Origin: Aliidongia sp035943795
Lineage (GTDB): Bacteria; Pseudomonadota; Alphaproteobacteria; ATCC43930; CGMCC-115725
Length of the DNA stretch: 64,000 nt
Direction of reading: 5' to 3'
Assembly (NCBI RefSeq): GCF_035943795.1
Contig: NZ_DASZBY010000050.1
Span: 72,303-136,302 of the forward strand
The notes beneath the pieces are model-generated. The model did no database searches. It was not told the DNA's origin and saw only the letters and a list, made by a program, of their open reading frames with translations. The stretch's first letter is position 1; every line of letters starts with the position of its first letter. Of this stretch, positions 49,955-57,992 are shown in pieces. A program made the position numbers and the translations under genes.

Positions 49955-51868
49955 TCAGGGGTTGCTGGCCGTCTGCGGATTGCCGGCCGCCGCTGCGGTG
50001 GGCAGTGCCAGGAAGTTCCGCACGTCGGGCGTGCCATTGCCCGTGATGAAGTTGTAGGGCTGCAGGTTCGAATCGGTGCTGTAGAGCCCGTCGAAGCCCG
50101 GAATATTCTGGTGGTAGAAGCGATAGGGCGCGAACGAAGCGCCCAGCAGATGCTGAACGAACGCACTGTTGTAGATATAGGTGTTCAGGTTGCCGAGGCG
50201 GTGGCCGAAGCGCTGGACACCGAGTGCGGCGACACCGGCGAACTCCGGTGCCGCGACCGAGGTGCCGATGACCCCGACGAACTCGCCGCCGAAGCTGATG
50301 ATCACGGCACTGCGGGTTTTATCCGCACCGCAGGTCGGGGCGACGATGCCCGACGGGCAACCGCCGACCTGCATGCCCAGATCCGGTACGGTCCGCATCC
50401 GCGACTTCACCACCTCGAGGCCCAGGATCAGGCTCTGGTAGCTCGGGCGGGGATAATGCGCGCTGATACCGCCGCCGGCACCCCAATAGCCTCCGCTCAC
50501 ATTAGTGCCGAGACCATAGGGGTCGTAAGGCAGCTCCGGATCGCCGAAACCATTCTCCGACACGTATTTCGAGGTCAGGGTCGGCGGATTGGTCTGCGGG
50601 CTGGGCGGGGTGGTCGTGATGAGGTTCGTGCCGCCGACAGCCGTCACGTGCGGGCTCGACGCCGGCTCTTCGACACCGGCCAGGAACGTGGCCGGCAACC
50701 CGCTCAGATAACCGGCGCTCGGGCAGCCGAGGCCGCCGCTGTCGCCGGAACTGGCGATGAACGTGATGCCCTGGGCATTGCCCTGCTTGAACAGGTCGTC
50801 ATAAACGTCGAGGATGCCGGACTGGTCGACGCCGCCATTGTAGGCGGCGGTATAGAACAGTTCGCAGCCGCCGAACGACGAGCTCACGATGTCGGTGCGG
50901 TTCGTCTCTACGATCGTCAGGTAGGCGTCGAGGACCTGTTCGTCCGACAGGTCGGGAATGTTGTACAGCACCACGTTGGCACCGGGCGCGCCGCCCAGCA
51001 CCTGCTGCACGTCGAGCGATGCCTCGAACGAGCCCCCGCTGTCTGTGCTGAACGGAGCGCCCCCGTTGATGGCGACGCGGCCGGTCAGCTTCGGATCCGG
51101 CGTTCCGGTCGTCGTCGACCAATGCTCATGATCGAACACGGCCTTGACGTCCGAATCGAGGACATCGGACGACATAACGATCGCGACATTGGCGCCCTGA
51201 CCGTTCAATTGCCGACCGGTCAGCGGTGCCTTGGTCTGATAGGATGGATAGTCGTAAGCCTGCTTCAGGTCGTTGTACCAATAGGGGCCGGCGGCGGAGA
51301 GACGATTCTCCGGCGCGGCCAGCGCGTTGGCATCGAGCTTCACCGCGCGCGCATGCTCGCGCATCCGGACGCCGGGTGCGAAATGCGCGACGATGGCGCC
51401 TTCCTTGCTGAGCGCCTGGGGCATCACGATGCCGCCCTGGGCCGCCATGCGCACGCCGCCGGCGCCGTTCGTCGTATAGACGAGCCGCGTACCGAACAGC
51501 TTCTGCACCGCGGTGGCGCTGCCTTCGATATGCAGGCTGCGCGTATGGACGTCCGTCACCGTCAGGCCGGCGGCCGCAAGACTGGCCTTGACGCTCGCCA
51601 CCTGGGCGTCGGTCGGACCGAAGCGGTCATGGAACTGCTGCGGCGACAGCCATTGCTGGTAGCTGGGCGAGCCCGCGATCTGCTGCGCCTCCAAAAGCGC
51701 ATTCAGATCCGCCACATTCCGAAGCGGCAGGAACACTTCGAAGCCGACCTGCTGGCTCGATTGTACCTGCTGGGTGACGGCTGCCGCCCTCGCGGGCGTG
51801 ACCGACGCAAGACCCATTACGGCAACGGCGCCCGCTGCCGCCCCGATCGCAAAACGCGAAACAAGCAT
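49955..51868 (-). CDS. Secreted S53-family serine-carboxyl peptidase (sedolisin/kumamolisin-like)
   Basis: 637 residues from the ATG at 51868 with GGGGA 6 nt upstream. A signal peptide ends near residue 30 (TPARAAA). The pro-kumamolisin activation domain covers about 35-190 (YQQWLSPQQFHDRFGPTD). In the catalytic domain the acidic pair is Glu282 and Asp286 (SFEASLDVQQ), Asp376 is the oxyanion aspartate (ASSGDSGG) and Ser537 lies in GTSVAAPEFAG. All four residues are kept. It would act as an acid-tolerant extracellular endopeptidase after self-removal of the prodomain. The terminator at 49903-49930 ends it. Confidence 0.95.
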   Translation of the reverse strand: MLVSRFAIGAAAGAVAVMGLASVTPARAAAVTQQVQSSQQVGFEVFLPLRNVADLNALLEAQQIAGSPSYQQWLSPQQFHDRFGPTDAQVASVKASLAAAGLTVTDVHTRSLHIEGSATAVQKLFGTRLVYTTNGAGGVRMAAQGGIVMPQALSKEGAIVAHFAPGVRMREHARAVKLDANALAAPENRLSAAGPYWYNDLKQAYDYPSYQTKAPLTGRQLNGQGANVAIVMSSDVLDSDVKAVFDHEHWSTTTGTPDPKLTGRVAINGGAPFSTDSGGSFEASLDVQQVLGGAPGANVVLYNIPDLSDEQVLDAYLTIVETNRTDIVSSSFGGCELFYTAAYNGGVDQSGILDVYDDLFKQGNAQGITFIASSGDSGGLGCPSAGYLSGLPATFLAGVEEPASSPHVTAVGGTNLITTTPPSPQTNPPTLTSKYVSENGFGDPELPYDPYGLGTNVSGGYWGAGGGISAHYPRPSYQSLILGLEVVKSRMRTVPDLGMQVGGCPSGIVAPTCGADKTRSAVIISFGGEFVGVIGTSVAAPEFAGVAALGVQRFGHRLGNLNTYIYNSAFVQHLLGASFAPYRFYHQNIPGFDGLYSTDSNLQPYNFITGNGTPDVRNFLALPTAAAAGNPQTASNP

Positions 51869-52265
51869 GTTGATTCCCCAGTCACGTGAAGCCGTTATTT
51901 TTGGGTGCAGCGACAGAGCGCGGCACATACCCGTCAACCAGATCCAGCGCATCAACGCCAGGGGAAGAAGGGCATTGTGGAAATGAGCGGCGACGGTGTT
52001 GGCGGGCAGGAAAAGACCCGCTTTGGACTGTCTTGGGCGTCATCCTGACGCACCCGGAGCATGGTTTCAATGGACACGAAAACGCCGCCGATGACTCGTA
52101 ACGTCGCCGTTACAGAATACCGCAAAATTCCGTTAGAGATCGCACGGGCGGACCGGTTGACCCTGTGCGGGGCGTTTGCGATGGTGGGAGGCATGTGCGA
52201 CCACAAATGGCTTCCATCGACCCCCACGGCTCGCCCCTCCATTGCGATGAACCGGCGACCCGTCC
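51869..52265. other. 397-nt divergent gap between S53 peptidase and GT2-methyltransferase
   Basis: No convincing gene. A 71-codon frame (52061-52276) lacks a ribosome site and known motifs. Short inverted repeats are present: GCGTCA/TGACGC (52037-52051, 3-nt loop) and GTAACG/CGTTAC (52098-52113, 4-nt loop). Bases 52080-52140 are less GC-rich and are the likeliest place for the promoters of the two divergent genes. Confidence 0.45.
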
Positions 52266-54431
52266 GTGGTCGATGATCCCGTGACCGCATCGTCTGCGGG
52301 GGAGCCGGAGCAGCTCGAACTCCTGGTCGGTCCGATCGGGCCTGCGACCCTGCCCAGTGCTCCCGACGAGATCGCGGCGCTGGTTCGACGCGCCGCGACG
52401 CTCGAGACCCGGCTGACCACAGTCACCGATCACTTCCGGCGGCGCGATGCCGCGGTCGAACGCGGCGATGGGCGCTCCGGTCTCCACGACGCGCTCCGCA
52501 CGCTGGGTCGCTGGGCAGACGGACTCTGGTGCCAGGCGGCACCGCCGTCCGAGGCGAAGCCCGCGCCGCTGCCCCGGATCTCGATCGTGACGCCGGTCCT
52601 GAACGCGCGCGAGACGATCGCCGAGACGATCGAGTCGGTGCTGGGCCAAGCCTATCCGAACCTGGAATATATCGTGGTCGACGGCGGATCGACCGACGGG
52701 ACCCGCGAGATCATCCGGGGCTACGCCGACCGGCTCGACCTGGTCATCGCCGAGCCCGACGATGGTCTCTACGACGCGGTCGCCAAAGGTTTCGCGCGCG
52801 CAACCGGCGAGGTCTTCGCGTGGCTCGACGCCGACGATCTATACCTGCCGGGCGGGCTCGACCGGGTCGGTCGCCATTTCGCGGCGTTTCCGGACGATCG
52901 CGTCATCTATTTCGAAAATCTGCTGACCATCGGCGACTGGCGCTTCGCCAACCAGCCGCTTGGCCTCGTCGATTTCCGGCGGTTGCTCGACGGCCATTTC
53001 CTGTTCCAGGACGGCGTATTCTTCCGGCGCATCGCCCATGACGCGGTCGGCGGTCTGGATCGCACGTTGAGGCTCGCCGGCGACTGGGCGTTCTGGCTGG
53101 CCCTGGCACGGCGCTATCCGCTGCGCCGGCTCGACGGCCACGTCAGCGCCTTCCGGGTGCGGTCCGGGCAATTGAGCGAAGACATGGCAGGCTATGAAGC
53201 CGAAGCCGCACTGGTCTCGGCCCGGCTCGCGTCCGGCCGGTCACGGGCGGAACGGTTGGCGGAGTGGCCGGGCCATATCGCCCTCGGGCTCATCGAATGG
53301 CTGGAGTCCATGGCCCGACGGCTTGGGCCGCATCGCCGGCTCTATTTTCCGCTGGCGCTCGACGAGGATGTGCCGGGCCCGCGCGGCACCACGGCGCGAC
53401 CGCCCGCCCCCGCACGCTGCCCGGTATCGGGCAGCGTGCCGAAGCGGCTGCTGTTTTCGAGCCCGGACACGAGGTTCGGCGAGCCGGGCCTGAACGAGAT
53501 CTGGTACCACCCGGAAAACCACGTCGCGGCGATCGGCCCGGAGCTCGACCGGACCACTCTGCGCCGTCTGCACGAATGGCACTATGGCGGCCAGAGCCGG
53601 GACATCCGGGTTCCGGCCGAGGAAAGCGCCAGTCCGTTCCGATACTACCGGGGTTCCATCGGGCGTACGGCGGCACTGGCCGCGCGTCTGGTGCCCGCCC
53701 CGTTGCGCCGGTCCCTGGTGCCCTGGGCCGATCCGACGATGCGCGAGATGAAGCGCATGCTGCGTGGTCTGTTGCCACGCCGCACGACGCCGCTGCGCGT
53801 GCTCGATCTCGCCTGCTTCGAGGGCGAGCTGCTCGATGGCTTCCGTGCCGACGGCTGGCAGACCTTCGGCTGCGACTCGAGCGAACGTGCCGCCGAGGCC
53901 GCGCGGTCCAAGGGGCACGGCGTCTGGCTGGGCGGGATCGAGGACGCTTTGCGCGTCATCCCGATCGAAGAACGGTTTGATCTCGTCATCCTCGCCCAGG
54001 CGCTCGAACATGCGACCGAGCCGCTGATGGCGCTGCAACGCGCGGCGCGCCTGCTGGAGCCCGATGGCCTGATCCTGATCAGCACCCCCAATCTCGATTC
54101 GGCCCAGATCGAGCGGTTCGGCCCGACCTGGGCCCATTGGCACCCGCCGTTCCAGCGCTTCGTCTTCTCGGCCCGGACGCTGGCGGGCTTGGCGCGGTCG
54201 AGCGGCCTTCGCCTGCTGCGCACGCGCACCTGGTCGCATCCCTATTGGAGCTGGCTCAGCCTGCGCCTCAACCAACTGGGCCTGATGGGCGCCGTGCCGC
54301 ACGGCCTGCCGCCCGATCCCGACACACGCGGTGCCGCCGAGACGACGGCGCTGGCCGCCCGTCTGTTCCAGAACTGGCGCGGCCGCGGCGACTATCTCTA
54401 CGCCGTGCTGAAACCGGACCGCCGGAGTTGA
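52266..54431 (+). CDS. Bifunctional GT2 glycosyltransferase - SAM-dependent methyltransferase
   Basis: 721 residues from a GTG at 52266. An N-terminal ~100 residues look helical and unassigned. A GT2 domain starts at about 104 (PRISIVTPVLNARETIAETI, VVDGGSTDGTREII, AWLDADDLYLPG). From about 505 a class I methyltransferase follows: LRVLDLACFEGELLDGF is the SAM-binding loop, then FDLVILAQALEHATEPL and LISTPNLDSAQIERFG. The fusion would add a sugar and methylate a sugar or lipid-linked glycan. The GT2 gene at 54437 starts 5 nt later. Confidence 0.9.
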   Translation: MVDDPVTASSAGEPEQLELLVGPIGPATLPSAPDEIAALVRRAATLETRLTTVTDHFRRRDAAVERGDGRSGLHDALRTLGRWADGLWCQAAPPSEAKPAPLPRISIVTPVLNARETIAETIESVLGQAYPNLEYIVVDGGSTDGTREIIRGYADRLDLVIAEPDDGLYDAVAKGFARATGEVFAWLDADDLYLPGGLDRVGRHFAAFPDDRVIYFENLLTIGDWRFANQPLGLVDFRRLLDGHFLFQDGVFFRRIAHDAVGGLDRTLRLAGDWAFWLALARRYPLRRLDGHVSAFRVRSGQLSEDMAGYEAEAALVSARLASGRSRAERLAEWPGHIALGLIEWLESMARRLGPHRRLYFPLALDEDVPGPRGTTARPPAPARCPVSGSVPKRLLFSSPDTRFGEPGLNEIWYHPENHVAAIGPELDRTTLRRLHEWHYGGQSRDIRVPAEESASPFRYYRGSIGRTAALAARLVPAPLRRSLVPWADPTMREMKRMLRGLLPRRTTPLRVLDLACFEGELLDGFRADGWQTFGCDSSERAAEAARSKGHGVWLGGIEDALRVIPIEERFDLVILAQALEHATEPLMALQRAARLLEPDGLILISTPNLDSAQIERFGPTWAHWHPPFQRFVFSARTLAGLARSSGLRLLRTRTWSHPYWSWLSLRLNQLGLMGAVPHGLPPDPDTRGAAETTALAARLFQNWRGRGDYLYAVLKPDRRS

Positions 54432-54436
54432 GTGCG

Positions 54437-55297
54437 ATGGAACGCCCGCGCATCACGCTCGTCACCCCCAGCCTGAACCAGGTGCGCTTCGTCGAGCGTA
54501 CCGTCGCCTCGGTGCTGGGCCAGCGCTATCCGCGCCTGGAATATATCGTCATGGACGGCGGATCGACCGACGGCACGCTGGAGATCCTGAAGCGCTATCG
54601 CCGGCATTTCGCCTATATCGAGAGCACGCCCGACGATGGTCCGGCGCCGGCCCTGCAGCGTGGCTTCGCCCGGGCGACCGGCGAGATCATGGGCTGGGTC
54701 AACAGCTACGACATGCTGGCGCCCGAGACCCTGGAATTCGTCGCCTGGTATTTCGCCACCCACCCGAAGACCGACATGATCTACAGCCACCGGGTCATGA
54801 TCGATACGGCCGACCGCGCCGTCGCCTATTGGCTGCTGCCCCGCCATTCCGGCCGCAAGATGCGCCGCTGGCCGCGCATTCCGCAGGAAACCTGCTTCTG
54901 GCGGCGCGGCCTGTACGAGCGCGCCGGCGGCATCGACGCGAAATACCGCTTCGCGATGGATTTCGACCTGTTCGCCCGCTTCATGATGATCGGCCGGGTC
55001 GACCGGGTCGACCGGTTCCTGGGCGCCAGCCGGCTCAATCCCAGCTCGACCAGCACCCGCAAGCGCACGGTCGAGGGCGGCGTCGAGATCGATCGGATCC
55101 GGGCCGAGCACGGCCTGCTGCCCCGCCCCTGGTGGCCGCTGCTGGCCCACCGGTTCGAGCAGGGCATGGAATGGCGCGGCCGCCGCTTCGCCGACGAGGG
55201 CCGTGTGCTGCCCGGCTGCCTGCCCGGCCTCGGCTGGACCTACGATCGCCTATGGGGCGGCACCCTCGCCTCGCCGCGCGAAGGCGGCTCGGCGTAG
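54437..55297 (+). CDS. GT2-family glycosyltransferase
   Basis: 286 residues from the ATG at 54437. RITLVTPSLNQVRFVERTV, LEYIVMDGGSTDGTLEILK, then GWVNSYDML replaces the usual DxD at the metal site, which may affect metal use or reflect a family variant. Also present is FRFAM-type acceptor helix KYRFAMDFDLFARFMMIG. It is the second gene of a rightward pair with the GT2-methyltransferase (5-nt gap), so the two probably act on the same glycan in sequence. Confidence 0.88.
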   Translation: MERPRITLVTPSLNQVRFVERTVASVLGQRYPRLEYIVMDGGSTDGTLEILKRYRRHFAYIESTPDDGPAPALQRGFARATGEIMGWVNSYDMLAPETLEFVAWYFATHPKTDMIYSHRVMIDTADRAVAYWLLPRHSGRKMRRWPRIPQETCFWRRGLYERAGGIDAKYRFAMDFDLFARFMMIGRVDRVDRFLGASRLNPSSTSTRKRTVEGGVEIDRIRAEHGLLPRPWWPLLAHRFEQGMEWRGRRFADEGRVLPGCLPGLGWTYDRLWGGTLASPREGGSA

Positions 55298-55310
55298 GGT
55301 CCCGCGCTCA

Positions 55311-55463
55311 GTCCTGGACGTGCTTCGCCGCCTGGGCAAGACGCCGGCGCTGGAATCGAACACGCTGGCTCCGCTGCTGAAGCGGCTGGAAGCGCTGCGC
55401 CTGCAGACCGATATCGCCATGCTGCGGCAAGCGCTGGAGGCGCGTGCTTCTATCGCCGGCTGA
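55311..55463 (+). pseudogene. Possible MarR/OhrR-family remnant
   Basis: In one frame, from about 55311 to the TGA at 55463, lies VLDVLRRLGKTPALESNTL continuing into APLLKRLEALRLQTD. The run ESNTLxPLLKRLEA is the recognition-helix region of MarR/OhrR regulators. No start codon with a ribosome site, no upstream wing and no complete domain are visible, and only about 50 codons survive. It overlaps the 3' end of the convergent TPR gene by 14 nt. It is probably a decayed regulator, though a chance match cannot be excluded. Confidence 0.35.
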
Positions 55464-57525
55464 CTTCGAAAAACACCGCCTCGACCGATCGGGCAAAGCC
55501 CGGACCGTCGAGCAGCGGCGACCCGGCAAGTCGCGCGCGCATGCCGGCCCGCAGGGCCGCGAGGCGGTCCGGATCGCCTGCCAGATCGGTGGCAAGTGCG
55601 ACATAGCTGGCCAGATCCGCGGCGACGAGCTCGTCGAGCCCGACGCGGTGGAGAAGGCTGGCGCCCACCCGTCCGGCATGACGGGAGCCCGCCAGGGTGA
55701 CGACCGGCACGCCCATCCACAATGCCTCGCACGTCGTCGTCGTACCGTTGTAGGGAAATGGATCGAGCGCCAGGTCGACCCGGCCATAGGCCGCGAGATG
55801 GCCCTGGGAATCATCGATGTGCCCCAGCAGATCGAGCCGGTCGGGCGTCACGCCGGCCGCCGCGAACCGGTCCTGGCAGAGCCGTCGCGTCGCCTGGTCT
55901 TCGAAAATCTTGTATTTCAGCAGCAGCCGGCTGCGGGGCACGCGGTCGAGCAGACCGGCCCAGGCCCGCACCGTATCGTCCGACAGCTTGGCCGGATGAT
56001 TGAACGAGCCGAACGTCACGACATCGCAGGACAGGCAGGGCGGCGACACTATCGCCGGGGCATTGCCCGGTGGCCGATAGCAGAGGAAGCCGCCATCGAG
56101 CCGGAGCAGCTTTTCCGTATGGAAGGCGTCCGTCGAACCGGGCGGATCGGCGATCGCGTCGGTCAGGCGATAGTCCATGGTCGCGAGGCCGCTCGTGTTC
56201 GGATAGCCGAGCCAGGTGACCTGTACCGGTGCCGAGCGAGAGGCAAAGACCGTAAGCCGGGAGTTGCCCGTGTGCCCGCCCAGATCGACCAGCAGGTCGA
56301 TCCCGTCGGCACGGATCCGGGCCGCGACATCGCCATCGGCGAGACCTTCGATCGGAACCCAATGGTCGGCCAGGACCTGGAGGCGTCCGGTCGTCTCATC
56401 CGCCTGACGGCCCTGGGCGTAACAGAAGATTTCGACCTGGGCCCGGTCGTGGTGCGCCAGGAGCGGCTCGAGGAAATAGGCGACCGAATGGGTGCGGAAA
56501 TCGGCGGAGACATAGCCGATCCGCAGGCGGCCGGCCACGCGCACAGGAAATGGCGCGGTCTGCGGTTGGGCAAAGCGCGCGCCCCAGCTTCGGTGCGCCG
56601 CCAGCATCTCGACCGGGGATAGTTCCTCCGTATAGCTGCGCAGCATCAGTAGATTGCTGGCCGGCCCGGGCAGGTCTGGGCGGCGCGCCGTGGCCCGGGC
56701 GTAGGCGTCGATCGCTTCCGCGACCCGGCCCTGCTCGTGCAGCAGATTGCCGAGGTTGTTGAGCGTGCAGGCATCGTCGGCGTCGAGATCGAGCGCCTGC
56801 CGATAGCTCGCCAGCGCCTCGTCGAACCGTCGGGCGTTCTGGAGCGCGATGCCGCGATTGTTGAGCGCCACGACGGAGGTCGGTTGCAGCGCCAGCGTGC
56901 GGTCATAGCAGGCGAGCGCCTCGTCGACACGGTCGAGCGCCACCAGCGCATTGCCGCGATTGTAGTGCGCCTCGGCGAGGCCCGGATCGACGGCAAGCGC
57001 CTGATCCAGGCTCGCCAGCGCCTCGTCGAAACGGCCGAGCTCGCCCAAAGCATTGCCCCGGTTGACCAACGTCGCCGGATCGTCGGGCCTGAGACCCAGG
57101 GCGCGATCGTAGCGAGCCAGCGCGTCGGCAGGGCGGCCGAGACGCAGGAAAGCATTGCCGGAATTATACAATGCCTGGACGAGCGTCGGATCGACCGCGA
57201 GCGCCTTGTCGTAGCTGACCAGCGCCTCGTCGTAGCGACCGAGATCCTTGAGGATATTGCCGAGATTGTTGAGGGCCGCGCCGTAGCGAGGGTGGAATGC
57301 GATCGCCCTGCGGATCAGCCGCAGGCCCTTTTCAGGATCGCCAGCAGAACAGAGCACCAGGCCCTGCAGATGGAGCCCGTCGACGTTCTTCGGCTGCAGG
57401 TACAGCACCCGGTCGCATAGACCGCGTGCTTCGGCGAGTTGCCCGGCCCCGAGCGCGGCGGCCGCGGCATCGAGCAGGTCTGGAACGTTCCGGCTCGGCG
57501 GAGAGTTCGGCAAGGAAGACGGCAT
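55450..57525 (-). CDS. TPR-repeat protein with C-terminal O-GlcNAc-transferase-like (SPINDLY-type) domain
   Basis: 691 residues from the ATG at 57525. About eight TPR units fill residues 15-300, with repeats such as LGRYDEALVSYDKALAVDP and LGELGRFDEALASLDQALAV. The GT41-like catalytic half starts near 335 (LRIGYVSADFRTHSVAYFLE), with IDLLVDLGGHTGNSRL, QVTWLGYPNTSGLATMDYR, FGSFNHPAKLSD and DPFPYNGTTTTCEALWMGVP. Bacterial members glycosylate proteins in the cytoplasm, sometimes flagellins or adhesins; others act on lipids. It stands alone between the GT2 pair and a small HTH gene. Confidence 0.93.
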   Translation of the reverse strand: MPSSLPNSPPSRNVPDLLDAAAAALGAGQLAEARGLCDRVLYLQPKNVDGLHLQGLVLCSAGDPEKGLRLIRRAIAFHPRYGAALNNLGNILKDLGRYDEALVSYDKALAVDPTLVQALYNSGNAFLRLGRPADALARYDRALGLRPDDPATLVNRGNALGELGRFDEALASLDQALAVDPGLAEAHYNRGNALVALDRVDEALACYDRTLALQPTSVVALNNRGIALQNARRFDEALASYRQALDLDADDACTLNNLGNLLHEQGRVAEAIDAYARATARRPDLPGPASNLLMLRSYTEELSPVEMLAAHRSWGARFAQPQTAPFPVRVAGRLRIGYVSADFRTHSVAYFLEPLLAHHDRAQVEIFCYAQGRQADETTGRLQVLADHWVPIEGLADGDVAARIRADGIDLLVDLGGHTGNSRLTVFASRSAPVQVTWLGYPNTSGLATMDYRLTDAIADPPGSTDAFHTEKLLRLDGGFLCYRPPGNAPAIVSPPCLSCDVVTFGSFNHPAKLSDDTVRAWAGLLDRVPRSRLLLKYKIFEDQATRRLCQDRFAAAGVTPDRLDLLGHIDDSQGHLAAYGRVDLALDPFPYNGTTTTCEALWMGVPVVTLAGSRHAGRVGASLLHRVGLDELVAADLASYVALATDLAGDPDRLAALRAGMRARLAGSPLLDGPGFARSVEAVFFEVSRR

Positions 57526-57590
57526 GGCCGGGACTATAGCCAGCCGGCGTCCGCGGCGGAAGGTTCGACCAGCGGCACGCACGGCGTTTC

Positions 57591-57638
57591 AAAATGCCTT
57601 CCTTGCATTTTGCCTGGCAAATTACCCGGATATTTGCC
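57591..57638. repeat. Two tandem inverted repeats
   Basis: AAAATGC (57591-57597) / GCATTTT (57605-57611) and GGCAAAT (57616-57622) / ATTTGCC (57632-57638) are two perfect 7-bp inverted repeats side by side. They lie between the stop of the leftward HTH gene (57664) and the start of the leftward TPR gene (57525). The region is AT-richer than its flanks. Either terminator stems of the HTH gene or operator sites in front of the TPR gene would fit. Confidence 0.5.
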
Positions 57639-57663
57639 GGCGCTTGAGGCGCAGGCGTCCGGC

Positions 57664-57903
57664 TCAGGCCATGCGCGGCATGCGCCGCGCCATCCGGCTT
57701 TCGAACGGCTGGCCGCTGCGGGCCGCCTCGATCACCGCGGCGTGACGCGCGACGCTTTCCGGCAAGTCCGTGATTCCGTTGACATATCGAGCGATCGTCG
57801 CCCGCTTGCGGCCAAGCTGCTCGGCGGCCGACGTCAGGGACAGGTTCATCCGCTTCATCCAGGCTGCCAGCTCTTGGGCGGTGCGAATGTCGTTGCGAAC
57901 CAT
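57664..57903 (-). CDS. Small helix-turn-helix protein, 79 aa
   Basis: 79 residues with AGGAG 6 nt before the ATG at 57903. Residues about 10-60 form a Cro/XRE-like helix-turn-helix: AAWMKRMNLSLTSAAEQLG, then RKRATIARYVNGITDLPE. The C-terminal RRMPRMA is basic. With one DNA-binding domain and no effector part it resembles a phage-type or antitoxin-type repressor, but no partner toxin lies beside it. It might bind the inverted repeats just downstream (57591-57638). Confidence 0.75.
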   Translation of the reverse strand: MVRNDIRTAQELAAWMKRMNLSLTSAAEQLGRKRATIARYVNGITDLPESVARHAAVIEAARSGQPFESRMARRMPRMA

Positions 57904-57992
57904 GTCTTGCTCCTATTTCCGGCTGAATGGGCTGGGCGTGATGCCCGGTTCCCTTCCCTCTCCGCAATTGCGGTGCCGGTTTTGGAGCAGCC

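Noticed and set aside
52061..52276. A 71-codon frame before the GT2-methyltransferase
   Set aside because: No Shine-Dalgarno sequence and no recognisable motif; more likely leader or promoter sequence.
23735..54600. Near-identical VVDGGSTDGT segments in several GT2 genes as a DNA repeat
   Set aside because: This is the conserved nucleotide-binding motif of the GT2 family; the surrounding DNA differs between the genes.
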